From NCBI GenBank assembly GCA_948602995.1, contig CAPEBR010000001.1:124001-188000 (forward strand): 64,000 nucleotides of DNA, in the 5' to 3' direction. The notes beneath the pieces were generated by a model. That model was not told where the DNA came from. It made no database searches and worked only from the letters and a program-made list of their open reading frames with translations. This stretch comes from an uncultured Dorea sp. Its GTDB lineage: Bacteria; Bacillota; Clostridia; Lachnospirales; Lachnospiraceae. Positions 7,475 through 16,528 of the stretch are shown piece by piece (position 1 is the first letter of the stretch; each line of letters begins with the position of its first letter). A program made the translations under genes and the position numbers.

Positions 7475-8929
7475 CTACTCATCTACACTATAGTTCGGTG
7501 CTTCCTTTGTAATATGAATGTCATGTGGGTGGCTCTCCTTTAGGGAGGCGGGCGAGATCTTAACAAATTCTCCGTTTTTCTTCAAAGATTCAATATCTGC
7601 CGTTCCACAGTATCCCATACCTGAACGCAGGCCTCCCATAAGCTGGAATACTGTATCCTCAATGCTTCCCTTATATGCAACGCGGCCTTCCACGCCTTCT
7701 GGAACCAGCTTCTTGGCATCATTTTGAAAATAGCGGTCCTTGCTTCCATTTTCCATGGCAGCGATGGAGCCCATACCACGGTAAACCTTGTATTTTCTTC
7801 CCTGATACAGCTCAAACGTTCCCGGACTTTCATCGCAGCCTGCAAAGATACTTCCCATCATACATACATTCGCACCTGCTGCAATTGCTTTCGTCATATC
7901 ACCGGAATATTTGATACCTCCGTCTGCAATAATCGGGATTCCGTAACGGTCCGCAGCCTCATAGCAGTTCATAACCGCCGTGATCTGCGGTACGCCAATA
8001 CCTGCCACAACCCGTGTCGTACAGATGGAACCCGGCCCGATTCCAACCTTAACCGCGTCAACACCTGCCTTAATAAGCGCCTCCGCACCGGCGCCTGTGG
8101 CAACGTTCCCTGCGATTACCTGCAGGTCAGGGAACTTACTCTTTACCATATCTACCGTGCGCAGTACATTCTCAGAATGTCCATGGGCAGAATCCATCAC
8201 AACAACATCCACTTTTGCATCAACAAGCTCCTTTGCCCTCTCCAGGCAGTTTGCAGTAATACCGATCGCTGCGCCGCAGAGCAGACGGCCCTGGGAATCC
8301 TTGGCAGATATAGGATACTTGATCTGCTTTTCAATATCTTTAATTGTAATAAGTCCTTTTAAATTGAAATTCTTGTCTACGATCGGAAGCTTTTCCTTTC
8401 TTGCCTTCGCAAGAATCTTCTTTGCTTCCTGTAAAGTGATGCCCTCCTCTGCCGTAACCAGCCCTTCAGAGGTCATAGATTCCTTGATCTTCTTTGAGAA
8501 ATCCTCCTCAAACTTCAGATCACGGTTGGTAATAATACCGACAAGCTTCCCGTCCTCCGTAACAGGAACGCCAGATATACGAAACTTCCCCATCAGCTCG
8601 TTGGCATCTGCCAGTGTATTATCCGGTGAAAGATAGAACGGATCTGTAATAACGCCGTTCTCAGAACGCTTTACCTTGTCTACTTCTTCTGCCTGCTGTT
8701 CAATCGACATATTCTTATGAATAATGCCGATCCCCCCCTGGCGTGCCATGGCAATCGCCATACGGTGTTCTGTAACAGTGTCCATACCTGCACTCATCAT
8801 CGGTATATTCAGTCTGATCTTCTTCGTCAGGTACGTAGACAGATCCACCTGATTCGGAATCACCTTTGAATAAGCCGGAACCAAAAGAACGTCATCGAAT
8901 GTAATACCCTCTCCTATAATCTTTCCCAT
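7475..8929 (-). CDS. guaB: IMP dehydrogenase
   Basis: A 484-residue IMP dehydrogenase, which oxidises IMP to XMP with NAD+ in guanine nucleotide synthesis. The N-terminus ITFDDVLLVPAYS is canonical, a pair of CBS domains occupies about residues 95-205, the catalytic Cys is in GIGPGSICTTRVV (about residue 303), and the flap carries YRGMGS. The Arg-Tyr/Glu-type flap region and QLMGGLRSGMGYCG follow. Length is normal. It has its own sigma-A promoter at 9056-9085 and a leader of about 120 bases without a recognisable riboswitch. CodY in this same window senses GTP, the end product of this pathway. Confidence 0.97.
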   Translation of the reverse strand: MGKIIGEGITFDDVLLVPAYSKVIPNQVDLSTYLTKKIRLNIPMMSAGMDTVTEHRMAIAMARQGGIGIIHKNMSIEQQAEEVDKVKRSENGVITDPFYLSPDNTLADANELMGKFRISGVPVTEDGKLVGIITNRDLKFEEDFSKKIKESMTSEGLVTAEEGITLQEAKKILAKARKEKLPIVDKNFNLKGLITIKDIEKQIKYPISAKDSQGRLLCGAAIGITANCLERAKELVDAKVDVVVMDSAHGHSENVLRTVDMVKSKFPDLQVIAGNVATGAGAEALIKAGVDAVKVGIGPGSICTTRVVAGIGVPQITAVMNCYEAADRYGIPIIADGGIKYSGDMTKAIAAGANVCMMGSIFAGCDESPGTFELYQGRKYKVYRGMGSIAAMENGSKDRYFQNDAKKLVPEGVEGRVAYKGSIEDTVFQLMGGLRSGMGYCGTADIESLKKNGEFVKISPASLKESHPHDIHITKEAPNYSVDE

Positions 8930-9055
8930 GATATTATCCCTCTCTTTTCGTATATTAAGTATTCTGGTATCTGTTCAGCACCCTCTTATGCTTCTAAAGT
9001 GCTTTCTTTACACCAACGGCAGAAAGAACCCTGGCCTGTTGGATATTTATATGCT

Positions 9056-9085
9056 ATAATACAAAATACTCTCCCTACTTGTCAA
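9056..9085 (-). promoter_or_regulatory. Sigma-A promoter of guaB
   Basis: On the minus strand TTGACA (complement 9080-9085) and TATTAT (complement 9056-9061) are 18 bases apart, about 125 bases upstream of the guaB start. The -35 box lies immediately next to the stop of the upstream DUF6106 gene. Confidence 0.7.
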
Positions 9086-9093
9086 CAACTTTT

Positions 9094-9588
9094 TTATCTA
9101 TTTTTCACAACCTTTCGCGGGGCCATAAGAAAGATCCCTTCAATGATGTCATCATTCGGTTCAAAGACCAGCTTAGTAACCTGTCCATTGTCCGCCACTA
9201 CAAGTACATAACGCCTTGCATCTGCGCTTCCTGATGTGTAATCTACCACTTTTGCATTCCTGAACTGGTTAAGGCCCTCGTTTCCTTCTGGCGCCAGCAG
9301 CTCCATGTTGTCAATATTTGTTGAAAATATTCTCTTACGCTTTGCTTTGTGCATAATCTTGTCAATGTCCAGGTCGCCGTTCACATACAAATACTCATAC
9401 TCTACATCCAGCCTGCGGATCAGGAACACAACTGCTGCAATTACAATAATCGGGACAATAATTGCTACCGGGAACATCAGTACCACAAACACTGACACAA
9501 TGGCAATTGCCACGAGAAATGCCTTAATGAATACATCCTTCATTGTTGTCTGCTTCTTGATCAGCTGCTCTGTATAAAAATCACCCAT
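9094..9588 (-). CDS. DUF6106 family membrane protein
   Basis: A 164-residue protein with two closely spaced membrane segments (about residues 20-58, KAFLVAIAIVSVFVVLMFP and VPIIVIAAVVFLI), followed by a soluble domain starting VEYEYLYVNGDLDIDKI. The layout matches DUF6106, a conserved but uncharacterised family in Clostridia. The soluble part resembles a PH-like strand-rich fold (inference). It is monocistronic or upstream of guaB; a guaB promoter starts right after it. The ATG follows a good AAGGAGG. Confidence 0.75.
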   Translation of the reverse strand: MGDFYTEQLIKKQTTMKDVFIKAFLVAIAIVSVFVVLMFPVAIIVPIIVIAAVVFLIRRLDVEYEYLYVNGDLDIDKIMHKAKRKRIFSTNIDNMELLAPEGNEGLNQFRNAKVVDYTSGSADARRYVLVVADNGQVTKLVFEPNDDIIEGIFLMAPRKVVKNR

Positions 9589-10008
9589 ATACCTATCCTC
9601 CTTAAATTCAATTTCACTCCTATTGTATCATATATAATCCCAAAAATCATCTATAATTTATTTTCTTCGCGGGGGAGGAGGACGCGGGGCGGGGGAGGAA
9701 GGTATCCAACGTAAACGGGACAACGCTGCGGCGAACTAACTGTCAACTCCGGCTTAGGCGCAAGGGCTCTCCCGAGCGTCTTAGTCGGAGTTGACAGTTA
9801 GTTCACCGTAATGTTGTCCCGTTTGCGTGGGATATGTTTTTTTCGTCCCCTGCTCCAGCCTTTGGCGCGGCGCGCCCGTTTCTTTGGATCCTCTGCCGCG
9901 CTTCCTGTGCAGGGTATACACTTTTCTGCATTGCGGACGCGGCTCTTACGCGGGCTTCTCATCCCACGACACCGCGTCCGCCGCCACACCTTACACGGGG
10001 TGAGGATG
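9589..10008. other. GC-rich gap between DUF6106 and groEL
   Basis: 420 bases without a convincing gene. It holds a G-rich run (9670-9700), the 130-bp palindrome at 9704-9833, and a long-loop hairpin GCGGACGCGG...CCGCGTCCGC at about 9936-9981. The GC content is clearly higher than that of the neighbouring genes. A 63-codon reading frame on the minus strand is extremely Arg-rich and looks spurious. Confidence 0.55.
9704..9833. repeat. 130-bp near-perfect palindrome
   Basis: The two halves, centred near 9768, pair along their whole length with scattered mismatches. Blocks AAACGGGACAAC, GAACTAACTGTCAACTCCG and CTCTCCC are each matched by their complement on the other side. The palindrome lies in the GC-rich gap downstream of groEL. 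It could form a very long hairpin in RNA from either strand. Confidence 0.8.
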
Positions 10009-11631
10009 TTACATCATCCCCATTCCGCCGCCTCCTGCGGGCATTGCTGGTGTTTCTTCTTTTATATTGGCTACTACGGACTCTGTTGTAAGGAGTGTGG
10101 ATGCCACGCTTGTTGCGTTCTGCAGTGCACTTCTTGTTACCTTTGCAGGGTCAAGGATTCCATTCTGTACCATATCTACATATTCTTCTGTCAGAGCATC
10201 GAATCCAACGCCCTCTTCTGCTTCTGCTACCTTACTGATAATAACGGAGCCTTCGAGTCCCGCATTTGCAGCGATATGGTAAAGCGGAGACTCCAGTGCC
10301 TTTAATACAACGCCTGCGCCAGTCTTCTCGTCGCCTTCCAGGCTTTCAGCAAGCTTCTCTACCTCTTTTGCCGCATGGATATAAGCAGAACCGCCGCCTG
10401 CCACAATACCTTCCTCTACTGCTGCCCTTGTAGCTGCCAGGGCATCCTCCATACGGAGCTTTGCTTCCTTCATCTCTGTCTCTGTCGCCGCGCCTACACG
10501 GATAACAGCTACGCCGCCTGCAAGCTTCGCAAGTCTCTCCTGAAGCTTCTCTCTGTCAAAGTCAGATGTTGTCTCCTCAATCTGAGCCTTGATCTGTGCT
10601 ACCCGTGAGGAAATCTCGTCTTTATTTCCAAGACCATCTACGATCACGGTATTTTCCTTCTGTACCTTTACGGATTTTGCACGGCCAAGCTGCTCCATGG
10701 TTGTCTCCTTTAAGTCCAGGCCAAGCTCTTCAGAGATTACCTCACCGCCTGTAAGAATCGCAATATCCTTTAACATTTCTTTTCTTCTGTCACCATATCC
10801 AGGCGCCTTCACAGCTACTACGTTGAAAGTTCCTCTTAATTTATTCACGATCAGAGTTGTGAGAGCTTCTCCTTCTACATCCTCTGCAATAATCAGAAGC
10901 CTTGCGCCGGACTGTACGATCTGCTCTAAGATCGGCAGAATATCCTGGATATTAGAAAGTTTCTTATCTGTGATCAGAATATATGGATCCTCAAGAACAG
11001 CCTCCATCTTGTCCATATCTGTTGCCATATATGCAGATACATATCCACGGTCAAACTGCATACCTTCTACAAGGTCAAGCTCTGTCCTCATTGTCTTGGA
11101 CTCTTCAATGGTGATTACGCCGTCTCCAGAAACTTTCTCCATCGCATCTGCCACCATCTCTCCTACGCTCTCGTCACCGGCTGAGATTGCAGCTACCTTT
11201 GCGATCTGATCCTTTCCGTTAATCTTGCTTGACATCTTCTCAATTGCCTCTACTGCTACATCGGTCGCTTTCTTCATACCCTTTCTCAGGATAATCGGGT
11301 TTGCGCCTGCTGCCAGGTTCTTGATTCCTTCATGTACCATGGACTGTGCAAGAACTGTAGCTGTTGTTGTTCCGTCTCCTGCCACGTCATTTGTCTTGGA
11401 TGCAACCTCCTTGATCAGCTGTGCACCCATATTTTCAAATGCATCCTCAAGCTCAATCTCCTTTGCAATTGTTACACCGTCATTCGTAATAAGCGGTGCG
11501 CCAAAGGACTTGTCAAGGACAACATTGCGTCCCTTAGGTCCAAGTGTTACTCTTACTGTGTCAGCCAACTGATTTACTCCTGATTCCAGTGCGGCTCTTG
11601 CCTCTGCACCATACTTAATCTCTTTCGCCAT
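10009..11631 (-). CDS. groL: Chaperonin GroEL (60 kDa)
   Basis: A 540-residue GroEL, the ring-forming ATP-dependent chaperonin that folds proteins with GroES. The start MAKEIKYGAEARAALESGVN, the ATP-site DGTTTATVLAQ and LGPKGRNVVLDK, and the Gly/Met-rich C-terminal tail (GGGGMGMM) are all typical. It is the second gene of the groES-groEL operon, 126 bases behind groES. The operon is controlled by the CIRCE operator at 12078. The ATG follows AGGAGG. Confidence 0.98.
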   Translation of the reverse strand: MAKEIKYGAEARAALESGVNQLADTVRVTLGPKGRNVVLDKSFGAPLITNDGVTIAKEIELEDAFENMGAQLIKEVASKTNDVAGDGTTTATVLAQSMVHEGIKNLAAGANPIILRKGMKKATDVAVEAIEKMSSKINGKDQIAKVAAISAGDESVGEMVADAMEKVSGDGVITIEESKTMRTELDLVEGMQFDRGYVSAYMATDMDKMEAVLEDPYILITDKKLSNIQDILPILEQIVQSGARLLIIAEDVEGEALTTLIVNKLRGTFNVVAVKAPGYGDRRKEMLKDIAILTGGEVISEELGLDLKETTMEQLGRAKSVKVQKENTVIVDGLGNKDEISSRVAQIKAQIEETTSDFDREKLQERLAKLAGGVAVIRVGAATETEMKEAKLRMEDALAATRAAVEEGIVAGGGSAYIHAAKEVEKLAESLEGDEKTGAGVVLKALESPLYHIAANAGLEGSVIISKVAEAEEGVGFDALTEEYVDMVQNGILDPAKVTRSALQNATSVASTLLTTESVVANIKEETPAMPAGGGGMGMM

Positions 11632-11757
11632 GATTCATACGCCTCCTGAATTTTTATTGCTTGCTTATCTGGTTTCCCTGCAGCCTTTTCACTGCTGCAT
11701 AACTAAATGCTCCTTCTCAAAATCGTACAGGCTGAATAACCTGCCGGCAGCTGCCTT

Positions 11758-12042
11758 TTATTCTACAACTGCAAGGATATCATCCTGTTTTACGATAATA
11801 TACTCTTCTTCGTCAATCTCAACAGTAGTTCCTGAATACTTGGAATAAATGACAGTCTGTCCGACTGCAATATTCATCTTTACTTCTTTCCCGTCTACTG
11901 TTCCGCCAGGTCCCACTGCAAGAACCTCTGCCTGCTGCGGCTTCTCCTTTGACTGTCCGGGAATCACGATTCCTGACTTTGTAGTCTCTTCAGCTACTAA
12001 CTGTTTTAATACAACTCTGTCTCCTAATGGTACTAATTTCAT
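11758..12042 (-). CDS. groES: Co-chaperonin GroES (10 kDa)
   Basis: A 94-residue GroES. The opening LVPLGDRVVLKQ, the mobile loop region TTKSGIVIPGQSKEKPQ and the conserved VGQTVIYSKYSGTTVEIDEEEYIIV segment are present. It caps the GroEL ring. The ATG follows GGAGG. The CIRCE operator lies 36 bases upstream and the promoter just before it, so expression is expected to be repressed by HrcA and induced by heat. hrcA is not in this window. Confidence 0.98.
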   Translation of the reverse strand: MKLVPLGDRVVLKQLVAEETTKSGIVIPGQSKEKPQQAEVLAVGPGGTVDGKEVKMNIAVGQTVIYSKYSGTTVEIDEEEYIIVKQDDILAVVE

Positions 12043-12077
12043 TGTGCTACCTCCTTAACTATTCTAAATATATTTTG

Positions 12078-12104
12078 TTAGCACTCATAAAAAGAGAGTG
12101 CTAA
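12078..12104 (-). promoter_or_regulatory. CIRCE operator (HrcA-binding site)
   Basis: TTAGCACTC, nine spacer bases, GAGTGCTAA: a perfect match to the CIRCE consensus. It lies between the groES promoter and the groES start, where HrcA binding represses the operon. Confidence 0.95.
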
Positions 12105-12119
12105 AAACTTCTAGATATA

Positions 12120-12148
12120 AAATAGCACTCTCCCTTTGTTTTGTCAAC
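12120..12148 (-). promoter_or_regulatory. Sigma-A promoter of groES-groEL
   Basis: On the minus strand TTGACA (complement 12143-12148) and TATTTT (complement 12120-12125) are 17 bases apart. The spacer also contains GAGTGCTA, half of a second CIRCE-like site. CIRCE itself overlaps the expected start of transcription. Confidence 0.8.
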
Positions 12149-12158
12149 ACACTTTTAT

Positions 12159-12464
12159 TTAGTTTAGATTATTTTTATAAAATCCATTTTCCACCCGGAA
12201 CACAATTACCCTTCCCGCTTTGCTCCAGTACCGGTCCCGAATCGTGCCGGTGCATATAACCGGTGCATCTTTCGCCTGAATGATGCACTCGTATATTCCA
12301 TCCAGGGAAAATGTGGGGAGATCCACCTTTCCTGTTAGTAAGTATATGCTCTCCTCCTCTTCAATATACCGGATAATTTTACAATGATAAGAAAGATCGT
12401 CAAAAAAACCGCCCTTTTTGATCATTCTGATCATCCGGAGGTCCGCAGAACATTCCTCGTACAT
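12159..12464 (-). CDS. Small conserved-looking protein downstream of codY
   Basis: A 101-residue protein I do not recognise. It is mostly beta-strand-like (YHCKIIRYIEEEESIYLLTG, TGTIRDRYWSKAGRVIVFRV) with no signal peptide or membrane segment; a PilZ-like or other small barrel is possible but unproved. The ATG follows AAGGAGAG. It lies 29 bases after codY on the same strand, so it is probably co-transcribed with it. Its stop is within a few bases of the groES promoter. Confidence 0.6.
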   Translation of the reverse strand: MYEECSADLRMIRMIKKGGFFDDLSYHCKIIRYIEEEESIYLLTGKVDLPTFSLDGIYECIIQAKDAPVICTGTIRDRYWSKAGRVIVFRVENGFYKNNLN

Positions 12465-12493
12465 AGTTTCTCTCCTTATAGCTACTCGGCAGA

Positions 12494-13279
12494 TCAGTCT
12501 CTGCCCCGCTCCATTCTGATGCGTTCAAGCTCCGTGAATACATAGTCATTCACAACCTTGATATAGGTTCCCTTCATGCCGGAAGACCTTGATTCAATCA
12601 CACCGGCACTCTCAAACTTGCGGAGCGCATTCACAATCACAGAACGGGTAATCCCTACTCTGTCTGCAATCTTGCTTGCAACTAGAATTCCCTCGGTACC
12701 ATTAAGCTCGTCAAAGATATGAATAATCGCCTCAAGCTCCGAATAGGACAGGGTGCTGATCGCCGACTGGACAATATGCTCCTTCCGGCTTTCCTCCGCA
12801 CTCTCCTCATTTACTGAACGGAGCATCTCAAGGCCTACCACCGTTGTTCCATATTCACTTAGAATGATATCATCAATCTCATACATCTGGTTATTCTTGT
12901 AGATAAACAAAGTCCCCAGACGTTCTCCCGCGATATCAATCGGCGTAATAATCGCCTGATATCCCTTCACCTCTTCTTCAGAAAAGCCTAATGTCTGTAA
13001 ATTCACATTTTCCTTTGTCGAAAGGATGCTAAGAAGCCTTTCATTCAGCATCACATCAATATGCTTTCCGACTTCATTGACTATCAGCTCCTGAATATAC
13101 GGTACTCCTTCACACTTGCTCTTTCCGAGCACTTTCCCCTTCTTGCTTACTACCAGCACATTCGAGTCCAGAATCTCTGTCAGAACTTCACATATATCAT
13201 TGAACACCACTTTACTCGAATTGTTGTTGTGCAGTAACTTGTTGATTTTCCTGGTTTTGTCTAACAATTGTACGCTCAT
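12494..13279 (-). CDS. codY: GTP- and branched-chain amino acid-sensing repressor CodY
   Basis: A 261-residue CodY, the global nutrient regulator of low-GC Gram-positives. The N-terminal GAF-like domain binds branched-chain amino acids, and the C-terminal winged helix is ASKIADRVGITRSVIVNALRKFESAGVI. I start at the ATG at 13279 (MSVQLLDKTRKINKLL), which follows GGAGG and matches family starts; 13 extra upstream codons are not family-like. It is last but one in a run comM-dprA-topA-codY with short gaps. It should respond to GTP made through guaB nearby. Confidence 0.97.
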   Translation of the reverse strand: MSVQLLDKTRKINKLLHNNNSSKVVFNDICEVLTEILDSNVLVVSKKGKVLGKSKCEGVPYIQELIVNEVGKHIDVMLNERLLSILSTKENVNLQTLGFSEEEVKGYQAIITPIDIAGERLGTLFIYKNNQMYEIDDIILSEYGTTVVGLEMLRSVNEESAEESRKEHIVQSAISTLSYSELEAIIHIFDELNGTEGILVASKIADRVGITRSVIVNALRKFESAGVIESRSSGMKGTYIKVVNDYVFTELERIRMERGRD

Positions 13280-13345
13280 CAGCAATCCTCCATTTTTTAA
13301 GTGTATATTATCATACAATTGTTATTTATTCAATAAATTTCCCAA

Positions 13346-15424
13346 TTATTTTTCATTTTTTTCTATCTTCTCTGTATATCCACACTGTTCGTCACTGCAA
13401 AGGAGCCTGCTGCCCTTCTCAACCATGTAATTTCCGCATCTCGGGCACTTTTTTTCAGACGGTTTCTGCCAGGACATAAATTCACATTCCGGATTATTCT
13501 CACATCCAAAATACCGTCTTCCCTTCTTCGTCTTCCGGATGACTACCTCCCTGCCGCACAGAGGGCACTTCACACCGATCTTCTCAAGATAAGGCTTCGT
13601 GTTACGGCAGTCCGGAAATCCTGGACAGGCAAGGAACTTTCCGTGGGGGCCATACTTAATTACCATATTGCGGCCGCATTCCTCGCAGATCTCATCTGTA
13701 ACCTCATCCTCAATGGTAACGCTCTCCAGCTCCTTTTGTGCCTGCTCTACTGCAGTATCAAGATCCGGATAGAAATTCTCAATAATGGTCTTCCACCTCA
13801 CCTTCCCCTCCTCGACGCCGTCAAGAAGGCTCTCCATGTTTGCGGTGAAATTCACATCCACAATACTCGGGAAGGAGTGCTTCATAATGTGGTTTACCAC
13901 CTCCCCCAGCTCTGTCATATACAGATTTTTATTTTCTTTTGCAACATATCTCCTGGCAATGATGGTTGAAATCGTAGGAGCATAGGTGCTGGGACGCCCG
14001 ATTCCCAGTTCCTCTAAGGTCTTGACAAGTGCGGCCTCTGTATAATGGGCCGGCGGCTGCGTAAAATGCTGCTTTGTATCCAGGCTGTCCTTCGTAAGAG
14101 CCGTTCCTTCTGTCAGGCTTTTCAGGAATACACCTCCCTCTTCCTTTTCCTCTCCTGCCTCTGTATAGATCAGGCGGAAGCCGTCAAATACCAGCTTGGA
14201 TGCAGCTGCAGTAAACCGGTAGTTTCCTGCAGCAATTCTTATGGATGTAGTCTCATATCTTGCCGGCTGCATACGGCTTGATACAAAACGCTTCCAGATG
14301 AGCTGGTACAGCCGGAACTGGTCCCTGGTAAGGGAATCCTTCAGCATGGCCGGAGTTCTGCTTACATCTGTAGGACGGATTGCCTCATGGGCATCCTGAA
14401 TCTTTCCGCCTGTGCTCTTTTTGCTGACTCCTTCTGCCACATACTGCTCTCCGTACTGTTCCTTTATATATGCCCTGACGCTTCCTTCCGCCTCCTCGGA
14501 CACACGGGTAGAATCCGTACGAAGATAGGTGATCACGCCCACAGTCCCGTTTCCCTTAATGTCGATTCCTTCATAGAGCTGCTGTGCAATCCGCATAGTC
14601 TTTGACGTTGCAAAGTTCAGCGCCTTTGATGCCTCCTGCTGCAGGGTACTGGTGGTAAAGGGTACAGATGCCTTCTTGCTCCTCTCACCCCTCCTGATGC
14701 TTTCTACCGAAAAGTCGGCTGTCTCAATTTCTTTTAATATAGCATCCAGCTCTTCCTTCGAGCCGATTGTCATCTTATCGTTTTCTGTCCCATAAAACTT
14801 CGCTTCTAAAAGCTTCCTCTCTCCCGGCGCCTTAAGTTTCACATTCAGGCTCCAGTACTCCTCCGGAATGAACGCATTAATCTCCTCCTCCCGGTCTGCA
14901 ATGATGCGCAGCGCCACTGACTGGACACGTCCCGCACTTAATCCCCGCTTCACCTTGGCCCAGAGCAGCGGGCTGATGCGGTAACCCACAACACGGTCCA
15001 GAACTCTTCTTGCCTGCTGTGCATCCACCAGGTCCATATCAATCTCCCTTGCATTTTTCAGAGATGCTTTTACCGCATTTTTAGTAATCTCATTAAAGCT
15101 GATCCGGTATACCTTTTTATCCTCAAGCTTGAGCGCTTTGCTCAGATGCCAGGAGATTGCCTCCCCCTCCCGGTCCGGGTCAGTTGCAAGATACACTTTA
15201 TCCGCACGCTTCACTTCCTTTCTCAGATTCGCCAGTAGTTCTCCCTTTCCGCGGATGGTAATATATTTCGGTTCATAACCGTTCTCTATGTCTATTCCGA
15301 TCTGACTCTTCGGCAGATCCCGTACATGCCCGTTGGATGCCGCAACCACATAATTACTCCCCAGAAATTTTTTAATTGTCTTCACCTTTGCCGGTGACTC
15401 CACGATTACAAGATAGCGTGCCAT
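13346..15424 (-). CDS. topA: DNA topoisomerase I (type IA)
   Basis: A 692-residue type IA topoisomerase that relaxes negative supercoils. It has the TOPRIM opening YLVIVESPAKVKTIKKFLG with LATDPDREGEAISWHL, the catalytic Tyr in GVITYLRTDSTRVS (about residue 303), and three C-terminal zinc ribbons (CEECGRN...CPGFPDC, CPLCGRE...CENNPEC, CPRCGNY...CSDEQC). Length is usual for Firmicutes. It lies 18 bases after dprA and 66 before codY, a variant of the Bacillus dprA-topA-(trmFO-xerC-hslVU)-codY cluster with the middle genes missing. Confidence 0.98.
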   Translation of the reverse strand: MARYLVIVESPAKVKTIKKFLGSNYVVAASNGHVRDLPKSQIGIDIENGYEPKYITIRGKGELLANLRKEVKRADKVYLATDPDREGEAISWHLSKALKLEDKKVYRISFNEITKNAVKASLKNAREIDMDLVDAQQARRVLDRVVGYRISPLLWAKVKRGLSAGRVQSVALRIIADREEEINAFIPEEYWSLNVKLKAPGERKLLEAKFYGTENDKMTIGSKEELDAILKEIETADFSVESIRRGERSKKASVPFTTSTLQQEASKALNFATSKTMRIAQQLYEGIDIKGNGTVGVITYLRTDSTRVSEEAEGSVRAYIKEQYGEQYVAEGVSKKSTGGKIQDAHEAIRPTDVSRTPAMLKDSLTRDQFRLYQLIWKRFVSSRMQPARYETTSIRIAAGNYRFTAAASKLVFDGFRLIYTEAGEEKEEGGVFLKSLTEGTALTKDSLDTKQHFTQPPAHYTEAALVKTLEELGIGRPSTYAPTISTIIARRYVAKENKNLYMTELGEVVNHIMKHSFPSIVDVNFTANMESLLDGVEEGKVRWKTIIENFYPDLDTAVEQAQKELESVTIEDEVTDEICEECGRNMVIKYGPHGKFLACPGFPDCRNTKPYLEKIGVKCPLCGREVVIRKTKKGRRYFGCENNPECEFMSWQKPSEKKCPRCGNYMVEKGSRLLCSDEQCGYTEKIEKNEK

Positions 15425-15442
15425 ATGATAATTTCCTCGCTT

Positions 15443-16522
15443 TTACATGATTTTGATATAATAACCTTTTGATAATTCCTTTGCCATTCCCTCGATCTCC
15501 AGTGTTGTCAGAATTTCAAGCACCTTTCCCGGAGGTAATCCTGTGTCAGAGACAATCCCGTCAACACTTCGGGGAAACAAATCAAGGCAACTATACACCA
15601 TATTTTCAATAGTTTCAAGTTCTTTTTTCTCTTTGTTATTATTTTCACGTAATTTAACGGTCTTGACATTCAGTTCATTCAGCAGTTCTCCAGGCGAAAG
15701 CAGGATACCGGCCCCCTGCGAAATAAGCCTGTGGCATCCGGTACTTAAGGCGCTGGATGCCGGTCCGGGAAGAGCATAGATATCCTTTCCCTGCTCTAGT
15801 CCTAAATCTGCGGTAATCAGAGAGCCGCTCTTTTCCCTTGCCTCCATCACGAGAATAACGTCCGAAAGTGCGCTGATAATCCGGTTCCTCTGCGGAAAAT
15901 AGCAGGGAAGGGGAGGCTCCCCCGGGCACTGTTCCGAGAGGATTCCCCCATTTTGCTGTATATCCATGTAGAGGCCAATGTGATCTCTCGGATAGCAGAT
16001 ATCCACTCCGCACCCAAGCACTGCAAAAGTACTGCCCCCTGCCTCTAATGCTCCCCGCTGCCCGGCTCCGTCAATTCCCTTTGCCATGCCGCTTATAATC
16101 TCCACCCCCGCCCGTGCAAGCTCATATCCATATATCCGCGCCATCTCTTCCCCATAAGGCGTACACCTCCTGGCACCAACGATTGCCACCGCCTTTCTTT
16201 CGCCATCTGGAAGTTTCCCTTTTACATAGAGTGCATAGGGATGGTCCTTTATTTTTTTCAGGCTCTCAGGATAACTGTTGTTATGGCATAGAAGAAGACG
16301 TATTCCTTTTTTCTGTATTCCCTCGTAATTTTCGGAAAGCCCTGTGTCTTTTTTTGCTTTTTTCAGAACTTCCCTGTCTTTTTCTGTCAAAAAGGACAGA
16401 CTGGAAAGCTCCTTTTCTTTTAGATAAAACAGCTCTCTTCCACTTCCAAATATTTCCATCAGACGCTTCTTTTTTTTATCTGAAAGGGGTTTAATCCCCG
16501 CAAACCAGTATTCATAGATCAA
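15443..16522 (-). CDS. dprA: DNA-processing protein DprA
   Basis: A 359-residue DprA/Smf, which loads RecA on incoming single-stranded DNA during transformation. The Rossmann-like core shows AIVGARRCTPYGEEMA, SGMAKGIDGAGQRGALEAGG, AVLGCGVDICYPRDH, and LITADLGLEQGKDIYALPG. The C-terminal winged-helix (DML1-like) domain is present (about residues 295-359). It follows comM with a 6-base gap. Presence of comM and dprA together is common in Clostridia and does not by itself show natural competence. Confidence 0.96.
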   Translation of the reverse strand: MIYEYWFAGIKPLSDKKKKRLMEIFGSGRELFYLKEKELSSLSFLTEKDREVLKKAKKDTGLSENYEGIQKKGIRLLLCHNNSYPESLKKIKDHPYALYVKGKLPDGERKAVAIVGARRCTPYGEEMARIYGYELARAGVEIISGMAKGIDGAGQRGALEAGGSTFAVLGCGVDICYPRDHIGLYMDIQQNGGILSEQCPGEPPLPCYFPQRNRIISALSDVILVMEAREKSGSLITADLGLEQGKDIYALPGPASSALSTGCHRLISQGAGILLSPGELLNELNVKTVKLRENNNKEKKELETIENMVYSCLDLFPRSVDGIVSDTGLPPGKVLEILTTLEIEGMAKELSKGYYIKIM

Positions 16523-16528
16523 TCTTAT

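Noticed and set aside
8930..9055. guaB leader as a purine or guanidine riboswitch
   Set aside because: About 120 bases of leader were read for known aptamer blocks; none was found, only a weak short hairpin.
9798..9989. 63-codon Arg-rich minus-strand frame behind groEL
   Set aside because: It runs into the 130-bp palindrome, is a by-product of GC-rich sequence and has no ribosome-binding site.
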